Below are positions 34,001 to 43,426 of a stretch of DNA of 54,538 nucleotides, in pieces. The DNA is from Paracoccus binzhouensis (GTDB lineage: Bacteria > Pseudomonadota > Alphaproteobacteria > Rhodobacterales > Rhodobacteraceae), in NCBI RefSeq assembly GCF_016446475.1, contig NZ_JAEHFP010000012.1, positions 1-54,538 of the forward strand. The letters are read 5' to 3'. Positions within the stretch are counted from its first letter, which is position 1; every line of letters starts with the position of its first letter. Position numbers and translations under genes: made by a program. The notes beneath the pieces are model-generated. The model had not been told where the DNA came from, searched no databases, and saw nothing but the letters and a program-made list of their open reading frames with translations.

Positions 34001-35590
34001 TCAAACCTCGAATTGCAGCGGCCGCACCTGCAGGAACTTGCCGGTGGCGCGCAGCGCCTCCAGCGCCTCGGGCTTCAGCGCCTCGTCCAGGTAAAGGATG
34101 GCGATGGCATCGTCGCCGGTCTTGGTGCGGCCGAGGGTAAAGTTGGCGATGTTCACTCCCAGGTCGCCCAGCGTCATGCCCAGCGCGCCGATGACGCCCG
34201 GCACGTCCTTGTTGCGGGTATAGAGCATATGCGCGCCGATCTCGGCATCGACATTGATGCCGCGGATCTGGATGAAGCGCGGCTTGCCGTCGCTGAACAC
34301 CGTGCCGGCGATCGAGCGCTCGCGGGTGTCGGTGACGACGGTGGCCTTGATATAGCCGTCGAAGACGCCCGACTTGTCCTGCGTCGTGGTCGCGACCTGC
34401 ACGCCGCGCTCGGAGGCCATGACCGGGGCCGAGACCATGTTCACGTCCGGGTTCGTGGCCTTCATCACCCCGGCGATCACCGCGGCGTTCAGTGCCTTGA
34501 GGTTCATCTCGGATGCGACGCCGTCGTAAAGCACGTTGATCGCCTTGATCGGCTCGTCGGTCATCTGGCCGATGAAGGCGCCCAGATGCCCGGCCAGCTT
34601 CAGCCAAGGGCCCATCACCGCCGCTTCCTCGGCGGTGACCGAGGGCATGTTCAGCGCGTTCTGCACCGCGCCGGTCAGCAGGTAGTCCGACATCTGCTCG
34701 GCGACCTGCAGCGCCACGTTCTCCTGCGCCTCGGTGGTCGAGGCACCCAGATGCGGCGTCACCACCACGTTGGGCAGGCCGAAGAGCGGGCTCTCGGTCG
34801 CGGGCTCGGTGGCAAAGACGTCCAGCGCCGCGCCGGCGACATGGCCGGATTTCAGCAGTTCGGCCAGCGCCGCCTCGTCGATCAGCCCGCCGCGGGCGGC
34901 GTTGACGATGCGCACGCCCTTCCTGGTCTTCTCCAGGTTCTCGCGCGACAGGATGTTGCGGGTCTTGTCGGTCAGCGGCACATGCAGGGTGATGAAATCG
35001 GCGCGGGCCAGCAGCTCGTCCAGCTCGACCTTCTTCACGCCCAGTTCCTTGGCCCGATCCTCCGACAGGAAGGGGTCATAGGCCAGCACCTTCATCTTCA
35101 GCCCCAGCGCCCGGTCGATGACGATCGAGCCGATATTGCCCGCGCCGATCACGCCCAGCACCTTGTTGAAGACCTCGACGCCCATGAAGCGGTTCTTCTC
35201 CCACTTGCCCTCATGGGTCGAGACGCTGGCCTCGGGCAGTTGCCGCGCCACCGCGAACATCAGCGCGATGGCATGCTCGGCCGTCGTGACCGAGTTGCCG
35301 AACGGCGTGTTCATCACGATCACGCCCTTCTTCGAGGCGGCCGGAATGTCGACATTGTCGACGCCGATGCCGGCGCGGCCGATCACCTTCAGGTTGGTGG
35401 CAGCCTCCAGCAGCTTCGCCGTCACCTTGGTGGCCGAGCGGATCGCCAGCCCGTCATACTGCCCGATCACCTCGGCCAGCTTTTCCTTGTCCTTGCCGAG
35501 ATCCGGCAGGTAGTCCACCTCGACGCCGCGATCGCGAAAGATCTGCACGGCGGTTTCCGAAAGCTTGTCCGAAACAAGAACCTTGGGCAT
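34001..35590 (-). CDS. serA: D-3-phosphoglycerate dehydrogenase
   Basis: 529 aa, the long three-domain form. The start MPKVLVSDKLSE has AGAGGA upstream. The substrate domain flanks a Rossmann domain with GAGNIG (149-154). Catalytic residues are R233 (NAARGGLID), E262 (FATEP) and H280 (TPHLGAS). An intervening ASB domain and a C-terminal ACT domain (INVDAEIG to the end) allow serine feedback. It oxidises 3-phosphoglycerate to 3-phosphohydroxypyruvate, the first step of serine synthesis. It follows serC by 116 nt containing a strong hairpin. Confidence 0.97.
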   Translation of the reverse strand: MPKVLVSDKLSETAVQIFRDRGVEVDYLPDLGKDKEKLAEVIGQYDGLAIRSATKVTAKLLEAATNLKVIGRAGIGVDNVDIPAASKKGVIVMNTPFGNSVTTAEHAIALMFAVARQLPEASVSTHEGKWEKNRFMGVEVFNKVLGVIGAGNIGSIVIDRALGLKMKVLAYDPFLSEDRAKELGVKKVELDELLARADFITLHVPLTDKTRNILSRENLEKTRKGVRIVNAARGGLIDEAALAELLKSGHVAGAALDVFATEPATESPLFGLPNVVVTPHLGASTTEAQENVALQVAEQMSDYLLTGAVQNALNMPSVTAEEAAVMGPWLKLAGHLGAFIGQMTDEPIKAINVLYDGVASEMNLKALNAAVIAGVMKATNPDVNMVSAPVMASERGVQVATTTQDKSGVFDGYIKATVVTDTRERSIAGTVFSDGKPRFIQIRGINVDAEIGAHMLYTRNKDVPGVIGALGMTLGDLGVNIANFTLGRTKTGDDAIAILYLDEALKPEALEALRATGKFLQVRPLQFEV

Positions 35591-35659
35591 CTTCTCTATC
35601 CTCTTGGATATGCGGGAAAGCGCGCGCAGCCCGAAAGGCCGCGCCTCGTCTGCTTCGTT

Positions 35660-35698
35660 CGATAAATACTCCGGGGGGCGCGGGGGGCAGCGCCCCCC
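35660..35698 (-). terminator. Hairpin plus GAGTATTT element between serC and serA
   Basis: GGGGGGCGC (35673-35681) pairs with GCGCCCCCC (35690-35698). On the minus strand the stem is followed by CCGGAGTATTTATC. It begins 8 nt after the serC stop. It lacks a true U-run, so it may be a partial terminator that sets the serC:serA ratio. Confidence 0.5.
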
Positions 35699-35706
35699 GT
35701 TCACCG

Positions 35707-36861
<1,155 letters not shown>

Positions 36862-36905
36862 GATGTTAGCCTTCCAGCTATAAGCGCCGCGTTGGGGCGG
36901 CGTGT
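36862..36905 (-). promoter_or_regulatory. Structured 5' leader of serC, possible serC-type cis-regulatory RNA
   Basis: On the minus strand a 6-bp stem (CGCCGC/GCGGCG, at 36885-36902) is followed by a small TAGC/GCTA stem (36867-36880) whose loop region holds the GGAAGG ribosome-binding site. A conserved 'serC' RNA motif has been reported upstream of serC in alphaproteobacteria; I cannot align this to it here. Confidence 0.4.
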
Positions 36906-37054
36906 CCCGCTGACCGCCTTAGCGCCGGCGAGGGATTCCCGCAAGAAAAATTTGCAAGCCACGTTTGCGACAGGTTCGCGGGATGAATCCGACCGATTGA
37001 TCCGCCGCAACGCTTTGGCTAGTGCTGCCGCAAACAACCGCCCCGGGGGCCCGC

Positions 37055-37930
37055 ATGTTCACCGTCACCATCCTTGCCGCGCCCAGCCGCGCCGACCTGT
37101 CCGCCGCGCTGGTGGACGAGCTGCGCGGCGCCTGGAACGGCGGCCACCCGCTCTGGCTGGCCCCGGGCATCGCCGCGGAATTCCCCCTCGCTGCCGAACC
37201 GCAGGATTTCTGGCAGGCCTGGGAACGACTGCAGGCCGAGGGCTTCGACCTGGCGATCCAGCCGACCGCGGGCCGGCGCAAGGCGGTGCTGCTCGCCGAC
37301 ATGGATTCGACTATGATCCAGCAGGAATGCATCGACGAGCTTGCGGATTTCGCCGGCGTCGGCCAGCGCGTCGCCGCCATCACCGCCCGGGCGATGAACG
37401 GAGAGCTGAATTTCCACGAGGCGCTACTGGCCCGCGTCGGCCTGCTGGCCGGCCTGCCGGAAACCGCCATCGGCGAGGTGCTGGACAGCCGCATCACGCT
37501 GGCCCCCGGCGGCCGGCAGCTGGTGGCGACCATGCGCGCGCAGGGCGCCTATGCAGCGCTGGTCTCGGGCGGTTTCACCGTCTTCACCGGCCCGGTCGCC
37601 ACGGCGCTGGGTTTCGACGAGCACCGCGCCAACACCCTGCTTGCCGAGGGCGGCGTGCTGACCGGCCATGTCGCCCTGCCGGTCCTGGGCCGCGAGGCCA
37701 AGGTCGAGGCGCTGCAGGACATCGCCGCCGCCCGCGGCCTGACGCCCGCCGACGTGCTGGCGGTGGGCGACGGCGCCAACGACCTGGGCATGCTGCAGCT
37801 GGCCGGCATGGGCGTCGCGCTGCACGCCAAGCCCGTGGTCGCGGCGCAGGTCGGGTTGCGAATCAACCACGGCGACCTGACCGCCCTGCTCTATCTGCAA
37901 GGCTACGCCGCCGAGGAATTCGTCGCATAG
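37055..37930 (+). CDS. serB: Phosphoserine phosphatase
   Basis: 291 aa from the ATG at 37055 (MFTVTILAAP); a GTG at 37022 is a weaker alternative. An N-terminal ACT-like region precedes the HAD core, which has DMDSTMIQQEC (nucleophile Asp in DxDxT), LVSGGFTVF, and GDGANDLGML with the metal-binding acidic residues. It removes the phosphate from phosphoserine, the last step of the pathway. It is divergent from serC across a 193-bp gap, so all three ser genes sit together. Confidence 0.97.
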   Translation: MFTVTILAAPSRADLSAALVDELRGAWNGGHPLWLAPGIAAEFPLAAEPQDFWQAWERLQAEGFDLAIQPTAGRRKAVLLADMDSTMIQQECIDELADFAGVGQRVAAITARAMNGELNFHEALLARVGLLAGLPETAIGEVLDSRITLAPGGRQLVATMRAQGAYAALVSGGFTVFTGPVATALGFDEHRANTLLAEGGVLTGHVALPVLGREAKVEALQDIAAARGLTPADVLAVGDGANDLGMLQLAGMGVALHAKPVVAAQVGLRINHGDLTALLYLQGYAAEEFVA

Positions 37931-38031
37931 ACCCGTTGCCTGCGGGACTTCCGCGCATCACTCGCCGGCAAAGCGCGCGGCCGCGGGGTCACGAACTTGC
38001 GATCATGACCGTTCGGTGACAGAAGCAGGGG

Positions 38032-38724
38032 ATGAATCCACGCCTCAAAGCCCTGTCCGTGCATCTGCTGACCGCCACCGGCGCGGTGCTGTCGATGCTT
38101 GCCCTGCTGGCCGCCGCCCAGGCCAACTGGTCCGAGATGTTCTTCTGGCTGGTCGTCGCCCTGATCGTGGACGGCGTCGACGGGCCATTGGCGCGCCGCT
38201 ACCAGGTCAAGAAGAACTGGCCGACCTATGACGGCGTGCTGATGGACCTGATCATCGACTACCTGACCTATGTGTTCATCCCGGCCTATGCGCTGTTCAT
38301 GTCGGGCCTGCTGCCCGGCTGGACCGGCTGGATCGCGATCATCGCCATCACCTATGGCAGCGTGGTCTATTTCGCCGATACCCGCATGAAGACAAGGGAC
38401 AATTCCTTCGCCGGCTTTCCCGCCTGCTGGAACATGGTGGTGCTGGTGCTGTTCGCGCTCAAGCCGAATTTCTGGATCATCCTGCTGATCGTGGTGGCGC
38501 TGGCGGCGACCATGTTCACGCCTGTGAAGTTCATCCACCCGGTCCGCACCGAGCGCTGGCGCTGGATTTCGCTGCCGGTCTGCGCGGCCTGGGTCGGCTT
38601 CGCGGTCTGGGCGGTTCTGGTCGATTTCCACCCCGAAAGCTTCGCGCGCTGGGGGCTGCTGCTGACCTCGCTCTGGCTGCTCTTTGCCGGCCTCGCCCAG
38701 CAGCTGACCCAGAGACGGGGTTGA
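38032..38724 (+). CDS. pcs: Phosphatidylcholine synthase
   Basis: 230 aa, mostly hydrophobic with about 6-8 membrane helices. The CDP-alcohol phosphotransferase motif DG-x2-AR-x8-G-x3-D-x3-D is visible as DGVDGPLARR followed by YDGVLMDLIIDY. Family members condense choline with CDP-diacylglycerol to make phosphatidylcholine in the inner membrane, a route found in alphaproteobacteria. It starts 102 nt after serB on the same strand. The link to serine metabolism is only indirect. Confidence 0.93.
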   Translation: MNPRLKALSVHLLTATGAVLSMLALLAAAQANWSEMFFWLVVALIVDGVDGPLARRYQVKKNWPTYDGVLMDLIIDYLTYVFIPAYALFMSGLLPGWTGWIAIIAITYGSVVYFADTRMKTRDNSFAGFPACWNMVVLVLFALKPNFWIILLIVVALAATMFTPVKFIHPVRTERWRWISLPVCAAWVGFAVWAVLVDFHPESFARWGLLLTSLWLLFAGLAQQLTQRRG

Positions 38725-38777
38725 TCGCCGGGCATTTTGCCCGGAATGTGCCCCTGGGATCAGCCAAGGGGGCAGGG

Positions 38778-40247
38778 ATGTTCGCGAAACTCATGCAGGC
38801 GGCCGCGGCGGCGGCGATGCTGGCCACGCCGGCGCTGGCGGCACCGGATTCGATCACGCTCGCCATGGTGCTCGAGCCGCCGAACCTGGACCCGACCGGC
38901 GGCGCCGCCGCCGCCATCGACGAGGTGGTCTATGCCAATGTCTTCGAGGGCCTGACCCGCATCGCCCCGGACGGCAGCGTGCAGCCGGCCCTGGCCGAAA
39001 GCTGGGACAGCCCCGACGGCAAGACCTATACCTTCCGCCTGCGCCCGGACGTGACCTTCCACGACGGCAGCGCCTTCGACGCGCAGGACGTGATCTTCTC
39101 GCTGGATCGCGCCCGCGCCCCGGACAGCACCAACGCCCAGAAGGCCCTGTTCGAGGGCATCGAGACGGTCGAGGCGCCGGACCCGCTGACCGTCCGCGTC
39201 ACGCTGAAGGCCCCGGACGGCGGCTTCCCCTTCAAGATGGCCTGGGGCGACGCGGTGATGGTCGATCAGGCCAGCATCAAGGACATCGCCACCCGACCCG
39301 TCGGCACCGGCCCCTTCAAATTCGGCGAATGGCGGCAAGGCGACCATATCCGGCTCGACGCCTTCGAGGGCTACTGGGGCAAGAAGCCGGCGCTGAAGAC
39401 CGCCACCTTCCGCTTCATCGCCGATCCCAGCGCCGCCTTCGCGGCACTGATGGCGGGCGACATCGACACCTTCCCGATCTATCCCGCCCCGGAAACCCTG
39501 GCCCAGCTGCAGGCCGATCCGCGCTTCAAGGTGCTGGTCGGCACCACCGAGGGCGAGACGATCCTGGCCATGAACCACAAGCACCCGGCGCTGGCCCAGG
39601 CCAAGGTGCGCGAGGCCATCGCCCATGCCGTCAACCGCCAGGAGATCATCGACGGCGCCATGTTCGGCTATGGCACGCCGATCGGCACGCATTTCGCACC
39701 GCATCATCCCGATTACGTCGACCTGACCGCGAAATCGCAGCACGATCCCGAGCTGGCGAAGACGCTGCTGGCCGAGGCGGGGGCCGAAAACCTGACCCTG
39801 CGCCTGGCCCTGCCGCCGACGCCCTATGCCCGCCGCGGCGGCGAGATCGTCGCGGCCGAACTGCGCGCGGTGGGCATCCAGACGCAGATCACCAACATGG
39901 AATGGGCGCAATGGCTGGAACAGGTGTTCAAGAACGCCGATTACGACCTGACCATCATCAGCCATGTCGAGCCGATGGATATCGGCATCTACGGGCGCCA
40001 GGACTATTATTTCAACTACGCCAATCCCGACTTCAACGCGGCGATGACGAAACTCGACGCCGCCACCGACCCGGCAGAACGCTCGAAGCTGCTGAAACAG
40101 GCGCAGCAGATCCTTGCCGACGACTACGCCAACGCCTTCCTGTTCCAGCTCGCCAAGACCGGCGTCGCCAAGGCGGAAATCGAGGGGCTGTGGGAAAACG
40201 CGCCGATGCCCGCCAACGACCTCACGGCCGTGCATTGGCGGGACTAG
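38778..40247 (+). CDS. Peptide/nickel-type ABC substrate-binding protein (SBP family 5)
   Basis: 489 aa from the ATG at 38778 (GGGGGCAGGG just upstream). The signal peptide is MFAKLMQAAAAAAMLATPALA. The mature protein shows the DppA/OppA layout: EPPNLDPTGG, YANVFEGLTRI, LAESWDSPDG, FHDGSAFDAQDV and RPVGTGPF. There is no lipobox. It begins 53 nt after pcs and has no permease or ATPase genes beside it. The dpp-like permease/ATPase set at 46667-50036 lacks a binding protein, so the two could work together; that pairing is inference. Confidence 0.94.
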   Translation: MFAKLMQAAAAAAMLATPALAAPDSITLAMVLEPPNLDPTGGAAAAIDEVVYANVFEGLTRIAPDGSVQPALAESWDSPDGKTYTFRLRPDVTFHDGSAFDAQDVIFSLDRARAPDSTNAQKALFEGIETVEAPDPLTVRVTLKAPDGGFPFKMAWGDAVMVDQASIKDIATRPVGTGPFKFGEWRQGDHIRLDAFEGYWGKKPALKTATFRFIADPSAAFAALMAGDIDTFPIYPAPETLAQLQADPRFKVLVGTTEGETILAMNHKHPALAQAKVREAIAHAVNRQEIIDGAMFGYGTPIGTHFAPHHPDYVDLTAKSQHDPELAKTLLAEAGAENLTLRLALPPTPYARRGGEIVAAELRAVGIQTQITNMEWAQWLEQVFKNADYDLTIISHVEPMDIGIYGRQDYYFNYANPDFNAAMTKLDAATDPAERSKLLKQAQQILADDYANAFLFQLAKTGVAKAEIEGLWENAPMPANDLTAVHWRD

Positions 40248-40255
40248 GCCCGCGC

Positions 40256-40304
40256 TTCTTTGCTCCCCAAATACCCGACCGCGACCGCGCCGCCCGTGCG
40301 GCGC
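40256..40304 (-). terminator. Hairpin plus GTATTTGGGGA element between convergent genes
   Basis: GCGCCGC (40287-40293) pairs with GCGGCGC (40298-40304) over a CCGT loop. On the minus strand the sequence then runs into GGGTATTTGGGGAGCAAAG. It lies directly after the transglycosylase stop and also between two convergent genes, so it may terminate both. Confidence 0.5.
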
Positions 40305-40305
40305 T

Positions 40306-41223
40306 TCAATTCCTCAGCACCAGGCAGCGGCCGCCGACGCTGCGCAGCCGGTTGCAGAAGGCATAGGCCTCGGTCCTGGACGAATAGCCGATCTGCGCGG
40401 TATAGACCTTGCGCGGCCCGCCCGAGATCTTGCGGCGCACATAGCTGACCCGCTTGCCGCCCAGGATCGGCCGCAGCTGCCGGTTCAGCCGCGAGACCTG
40501 CGCCGAAACCCCCGACTGGCTGGGATGGGTGGCAACGATCACGCCCCAGGGCCAGGGGTGGTCCTGGGTCTGGAACTCGCGCAGCTTGCGCGACCCGGCC
40601 AGGTCGATGCAGGCCTCGCGGAAGCTGCGCTGCTTGTCCAGCCGGATGTCCAGCGCCTTGGGCGGGCTGTCGCGCCAGGTCCAGGCGTTCCGACCGGTAA
40701 TCGCCTCGACGTAATCCTGGGTCTCCCAGGGCAGGCTGCCGCCCTCGGCGATGAAGCGCGCGGCACGGTTCTCGCCGCCGTTATAGGCCACGGCGGCCAG
40801 GCCGACATTGCCGAATCCGTCGGTCAGCTTGCGCAGGTAGCGCGCCGAGGCGGCGATGGCCTTGGCCGGGTTGAAGGGATCGTCGAGGCCGACCATCTCG
40901 GCGGTGCCGGGCATGAACTGGGCGATGCCCATGGCGCCGACCGGGCTGATGGCGCCGGGCTCGAACAGGCTTTCCTTCCACAGCAGCCGGGCGAAGAAAT
41001 GCGGGTCCAGCCCGTTCTGCCCCGCCGCCCGCTCGATGGCCGAGCAGACATCCGCGACATAGGTCGCGGCCGAGATGCAATAGACCCCGTCATCGGTGCA
41101 GCGCAGCTTGTCCGAGACCCGCGGCGCGCGCAGGCCCAGGATCGCATCCACCGCCTCATAGGCGGGGGTGGGGGTGGCGGCGGTCGAGACGGCGGCGACA
41201 AGGGCCAGAACCAGGCGGCGCAT
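40306..41223 (-). CDS. Lytic transglycosylase with C-terminal SPOR-like repeat
   Basis: 305 aa with a signal peptide (MRRLVLALVAAVSTAATP). The SLT core runs from about 60 to 200: LLWKESLFEPGAISPVGAMG holds the catalytic Glu and the Gly-Ala-Met-Gly-Ile-Ala-Gln-Phe-Met-Pro signature, followed by AYNGGENR. The last 75 residues (YTAQIGYSSRTEAYAFCNRL) resemble a SPOR peptidoglycan-binding domain with Cys pairs. It should cleave murein glycan strands in the periplasm. Confidence 0.92.
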   Translation of the reverse strand: MRRLVLALVAAVSTAATPTPAYEAVDAILGLRAPRVSDKLRCTDDGVYCISAATYVADVCSAIERAAGQNGLDPHFFARLLWKESLFEPGAISPVGAMGIAQFMPGTAEMVGLDDPFNPAKAIAASARYLRKLTDGFGNVGLAAVAYNGGENRAARFIAEGGSLPWETQDYVEAITGRNAWTWRDSPPKALDIRLDKQRSFREACIDLAGSRKLREFQTQDHPWPWGVIVATHPSQSGVSAQVSRLNRQLRPILGGKRVSYVRRKISGGPRKVYTAQIGYSSRTEAYAFCNRLRSVGGRCLVLRN

Positions 41224-41295
41224 CGTGAAACTCGGATGGGATCGGCAGGTCTCGCATAGCAGGCAGAGCGCGGTTTGGGAACCGCGGCCGCGGGC

Positions 41296-41895
41296 TCAGA
41301 CGGCTTTCGGACCCTTGCCGCCCTTGTTCTTTCCAGCCCCGCCCTTGCCGGCCTTGCCCTTGCCGCCCTGCCCCGTCTGGGCGGCCGCCGCCTTCTCGGC
41401 CCGGCGCTGCGCCTTGGCGGCCTCCTTCTCGGCGGCGCGGGCGGCCTGCTTCGCGGCCTTGCGCTCGGCCTTCTCGGCCTCCTTCACCCGCTTCTTCTCG
41501 GCCTTCTCGGCTTCCTTGATGCGCTTCCTTTCGGCCTTGTCGGGCCGGGGCAGGATCGCCTGCAGCGGCGGCGTGGCCTTGGCGGGCGCGGCGAGGGTCG
41601 CAGCGGTGGCGGGCCGAGCCCTCGACGCGGTCTCGCGCACGCTTGCGGTGGCGGGTTCCGCGCCGGCGCCCTGCTCCTTGCGGCGGCGCTTTTCCGCGGC
41701 GGCGCGGCGCATCGCCTGAGCCAGGGTCTTGCGCACCGCCTCGTCCTGCTCGCGCGCCTTCATCGCCCGCAGATCGCGCTGCAGCGCGTTCAGCGCCGGC
41801 ATCTCCAGCAGCCGCAGCGCCGCGGGCTGGGTCTGTTCGGCCAGCGCGTCCAGATCGCGCGAGGCGGTGGTGGTCTGATCGACGGGCCTGGCCAT
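41296..41895 (-). CDS. Ala/Lys/Glu/Arg-rich basic protein with histone-H1-like tail, unknown function
   Basis: 199 aa. Residues 1-80 are moderately ordered (DLDALAEQTQPAALRLLEM). From about 115 the protein is a long charged helix with KEAEKAEKKRVKEAEKAERK repeats, then AAAQTGQGGKGKAGKGGAGK and a Lys/Gly end, like the C-terminal half of histone H1 or bacterial H1-like proteins (AlgP/Hc1 style). No signal peptide is seen. The composition suggests nucleic-acid binding, but I do not recognise a family. The frame is open over its entire length and the codon bias matches its neighbours. Confidence 0.75.
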   Translation of the reverse strand: MARPVDQTTTASRDLDALAEQTQPAALRLLEMPALNALQRDLRAMKAREQDEAVRKTLAQAMRRAAAEKRRRKEQGAGAEPATASVRETASRARPATAATLAAPAKATPPLQAILPRPDKAERKRIKEAEKAEKKRVKEAEKAERKAAKQAARAAEKEAAKAQRRAEKAAAAQTGQGGKGKAGKGGAGKNKGGKGPKAV

Positions 41896-41970
41896 GGCAG
41901 TCTCTCCTTATCAGCCGCGTTGCGCGCGAAATCTGCCACGAGCCGTCGCCGCTGGCCAGAGCAACAACGC

Positions 41971-41991
41971 CCCGGCCGTGCACGGGCCGGG
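41971..41991 (-). terminator. GC-rich hairpin downstream of the L,D-transpeptidase gene
   Basis: CCCGGCC (41971-41977) pairs with GGCCGGG (41985-41991) around a 7-nt loop, about 30 nt past the transpeptidase stop. It is followed on the minus strand by GCGTTGTTGC, which lacks a run of T. Confidence 0.4.
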
Positions 41992-42019
41992 ACGCAAAGC
42001 GGTTGCAGGAGGGGCGCGG

Positions 42020-42769
42020 TTACTGCGCGGACGCGGCTTCGGCGGTGGCCTGCGCCTCGTGCGCGGGCGCCAGGTAGCCATTCGGCAATTCCACCAGCGG
42101 CCCTTCCAGCGCCAGGCTTTCGGCCTGGGTGCGGACCTTGACCCGCGTGCCGTTGGGGATCTCGTCGAACAGGTCCATGATGTCCTGGTTGAACAGCCGG
42201 ATGCAGCCGGCCGAGGTGGCCTTGCCGATCGAGGACGGGTCCATGGTGCCGTGGATGCGATACATGGTGTCGCGGCCGCCCCGGTAGAGATAGAGCGCGC
42301 GCGAGCCCAGCGGGTTGTCCACGCCGCCGCGCAGGCCGCCCTTCAGCGGGCCGTAGAGTTCGGGCTGGGTGCGGACCATGTTCGCCGTGGGCGTCCAGCT
42401 GGGCCAGGCGTGCTTGCGGCCGATGGAGGCATTGCCGCGGAAGTTCTTGCCGGCCTGACCGACCGCGATGCCGAAGCGCATCGCCTCGCCGTTTTCCAGC
42501 ACATGGTAGAGGAAGCGGGCATAGGGATCGACGACGATGGTGCCCGGCGCCTCGGGGCCGTTATAGGCGACGCGCTGGCGGCGGTTGCGCTCGGTCAGAT
42601 AGGCGGGGCGGACGGCGTGGATCTCGATCGGCTCGCCGTTCGGGCCGGTATCGGTGCGGGCGCCGTAGACGCCGGTCTCGGCCGTGGTCGGCACGGTGGT
42701 GGTGGACGGCGTGGGGGCGCAGGCGGCAAGGCCAAGCCCCATCGCCAGCATCAGCGGTGCAAGGCGCAT
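42020..42769 (-). CDS. L,D-transpeptidase lipoprotein (YkuD domain)
   Basis: 249 aa. The signal peptide carries a lipobox (GLGLAAC), so the protein should be lipid-anchored in the envelope. The YkuD domain at about 75-215 has RIHGTMD and, 20 residues on, the catalytic SAGCIRLFN with its Cys. These enzymes form 3-3 peptidoglycan cross-links or attach proteins to murein. AAGGGA precedes the ATG. A perfect 8-bp hairpin (42793-42810) lies about 24 nt upstream of the start, in the leader. Confidence 0.95.
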   Translation of the reverse strand: MRLAPLMLAMGLGLAACAPTPSTTTVPTTAETGVYGARTDTGPNGEPIEIHAVRPAYLTERNRRQRVAYNGPEAPGTIVVDPYARFLYHVLENGEAMRFGIAVGQAGKNFRGNASIGRKHAWPSWTPTANMVRTQPELYGPLKGGLRGGVDNPLGSRALYLYRGGRDTMYRIHGTMDPSSIGKATSAGCIRLFNQDIMDLFDEIPNGTRVKVRTQAESLALEGPLVELPNGYLAPAHEAQATAEAASAQ

Positions 42770-43090
42770 CGGTCATTCCCTTCATAACGCGCCGCGTCCC
42801 GAGGGACGCGACCGTGGCAGCAGCGACATAGCGTCAGGTCACTTGCCCGGCCCGAGCAGAGGGCGGACATGATTCGCATATCCGTATCAGCCTTACCCGG
42901 CCTTGCTGCGTCAAGTGGCGGGCCCCGAGACAGGCGTGATCGTTACCGAACTGTTGCCGAATGGCGCGGGCTCCACGAGGAAACCGCCGGAATACAGGGG
43001 CTTTGCCGCGCCGCCCGGAACCGCCGGCGGGCGGCGGGCGTTTCCCCGCCGGACCGGCCGAAAGCCGGGAGCTTGCAAAGGACGTGTTCC
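42770..43090. other. Divergent intergenic region upstream of the transpeptidase and GlsB-like genes
   Basis: These 321 nt contain no gene. CGCGTCCC-GA-GGGACGCG at 42793-42810 is a tight hairpin near the transpeptidase start. The stretch around 42870-42960 is the least GC-rich part and probably carries the two promoters, but no hexamer pair is convincing. Confidence 0.4.
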
Positions 43091-43351
43091 ATGACCCTGA
43101 CTGCCTTGCTCGTCACCCTCATCATCGGCGCGATCGCTGGCTGGCTGGCCGGCCTGATCGTGAAAGGCCGCGGCCAGGGCCTGCTGATGAACATCGTCGT
43201 CGGCATCGTCGGCGCGGTGATCGCCGGGTGGCTGTTCCCGATGCTGGGCATCGGCATGAGCGCCTCGGCCCCGATCCTCGGCACGATCATCTTCGCCACC
43301 ATAGGCGCAGTGATCCTGCTGGTGCTTCTGCGCCTGATCAAGCAGGCCTGA
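43091..43351 (+). CDS. GlsB/YeaQ/YmgE-family membrane protein
   Basis: 86 aa from the ATG at 43091, with AAGGA nine bases upstream. It has three membrane helices. IGAIAGWLAGLIVKG and NIVVGIVGAVIAGWLF are the family's conserved Gly-rich segments, and the end is a short basic tail (LLRLIKQA). These small inner-membrane proteins are often induced by envelope or osmotic stress, with no defined activity. Confidence 0.92.
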   Translation: MTLTALLVTLIIGAIAGWLAGLIVKGRGQGLLMNIVVGIVGAVIAGWLFPMLGIGMSASAPILGTIIFATIGAVILLVLLRLIKQA

Positions 43352-43376
43352 CCGCGGCAGCCGAACGTGCAGCAAG

Positions 43377-43398
43377 AAGGGGCCCGGCCGGGCCCCTT
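43377..43398. terminator. Bidirectional terminator between the GlsB-like gene and dadA
   Basis: A perfect 22-bp palindrome (AAGGGGCCCGG arm and its complement) lies 25 nt after one stop and 28 nt after the other. Both strands continue with a pyrimidine-rich stretch (CTTTCTC on the plus strand). Confidence 0.8.
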
Positions 43399-43426
43399 TC
43401 TCGTCGCTCCGCCAGGCACGGGCCGG

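Noticed and set aside
33990..34010. GGTTCAAACC, similar to a tRNA T-loop consensus
   Set aside because: It spans the serA stop codon and no cloverleaf can be folded around it.
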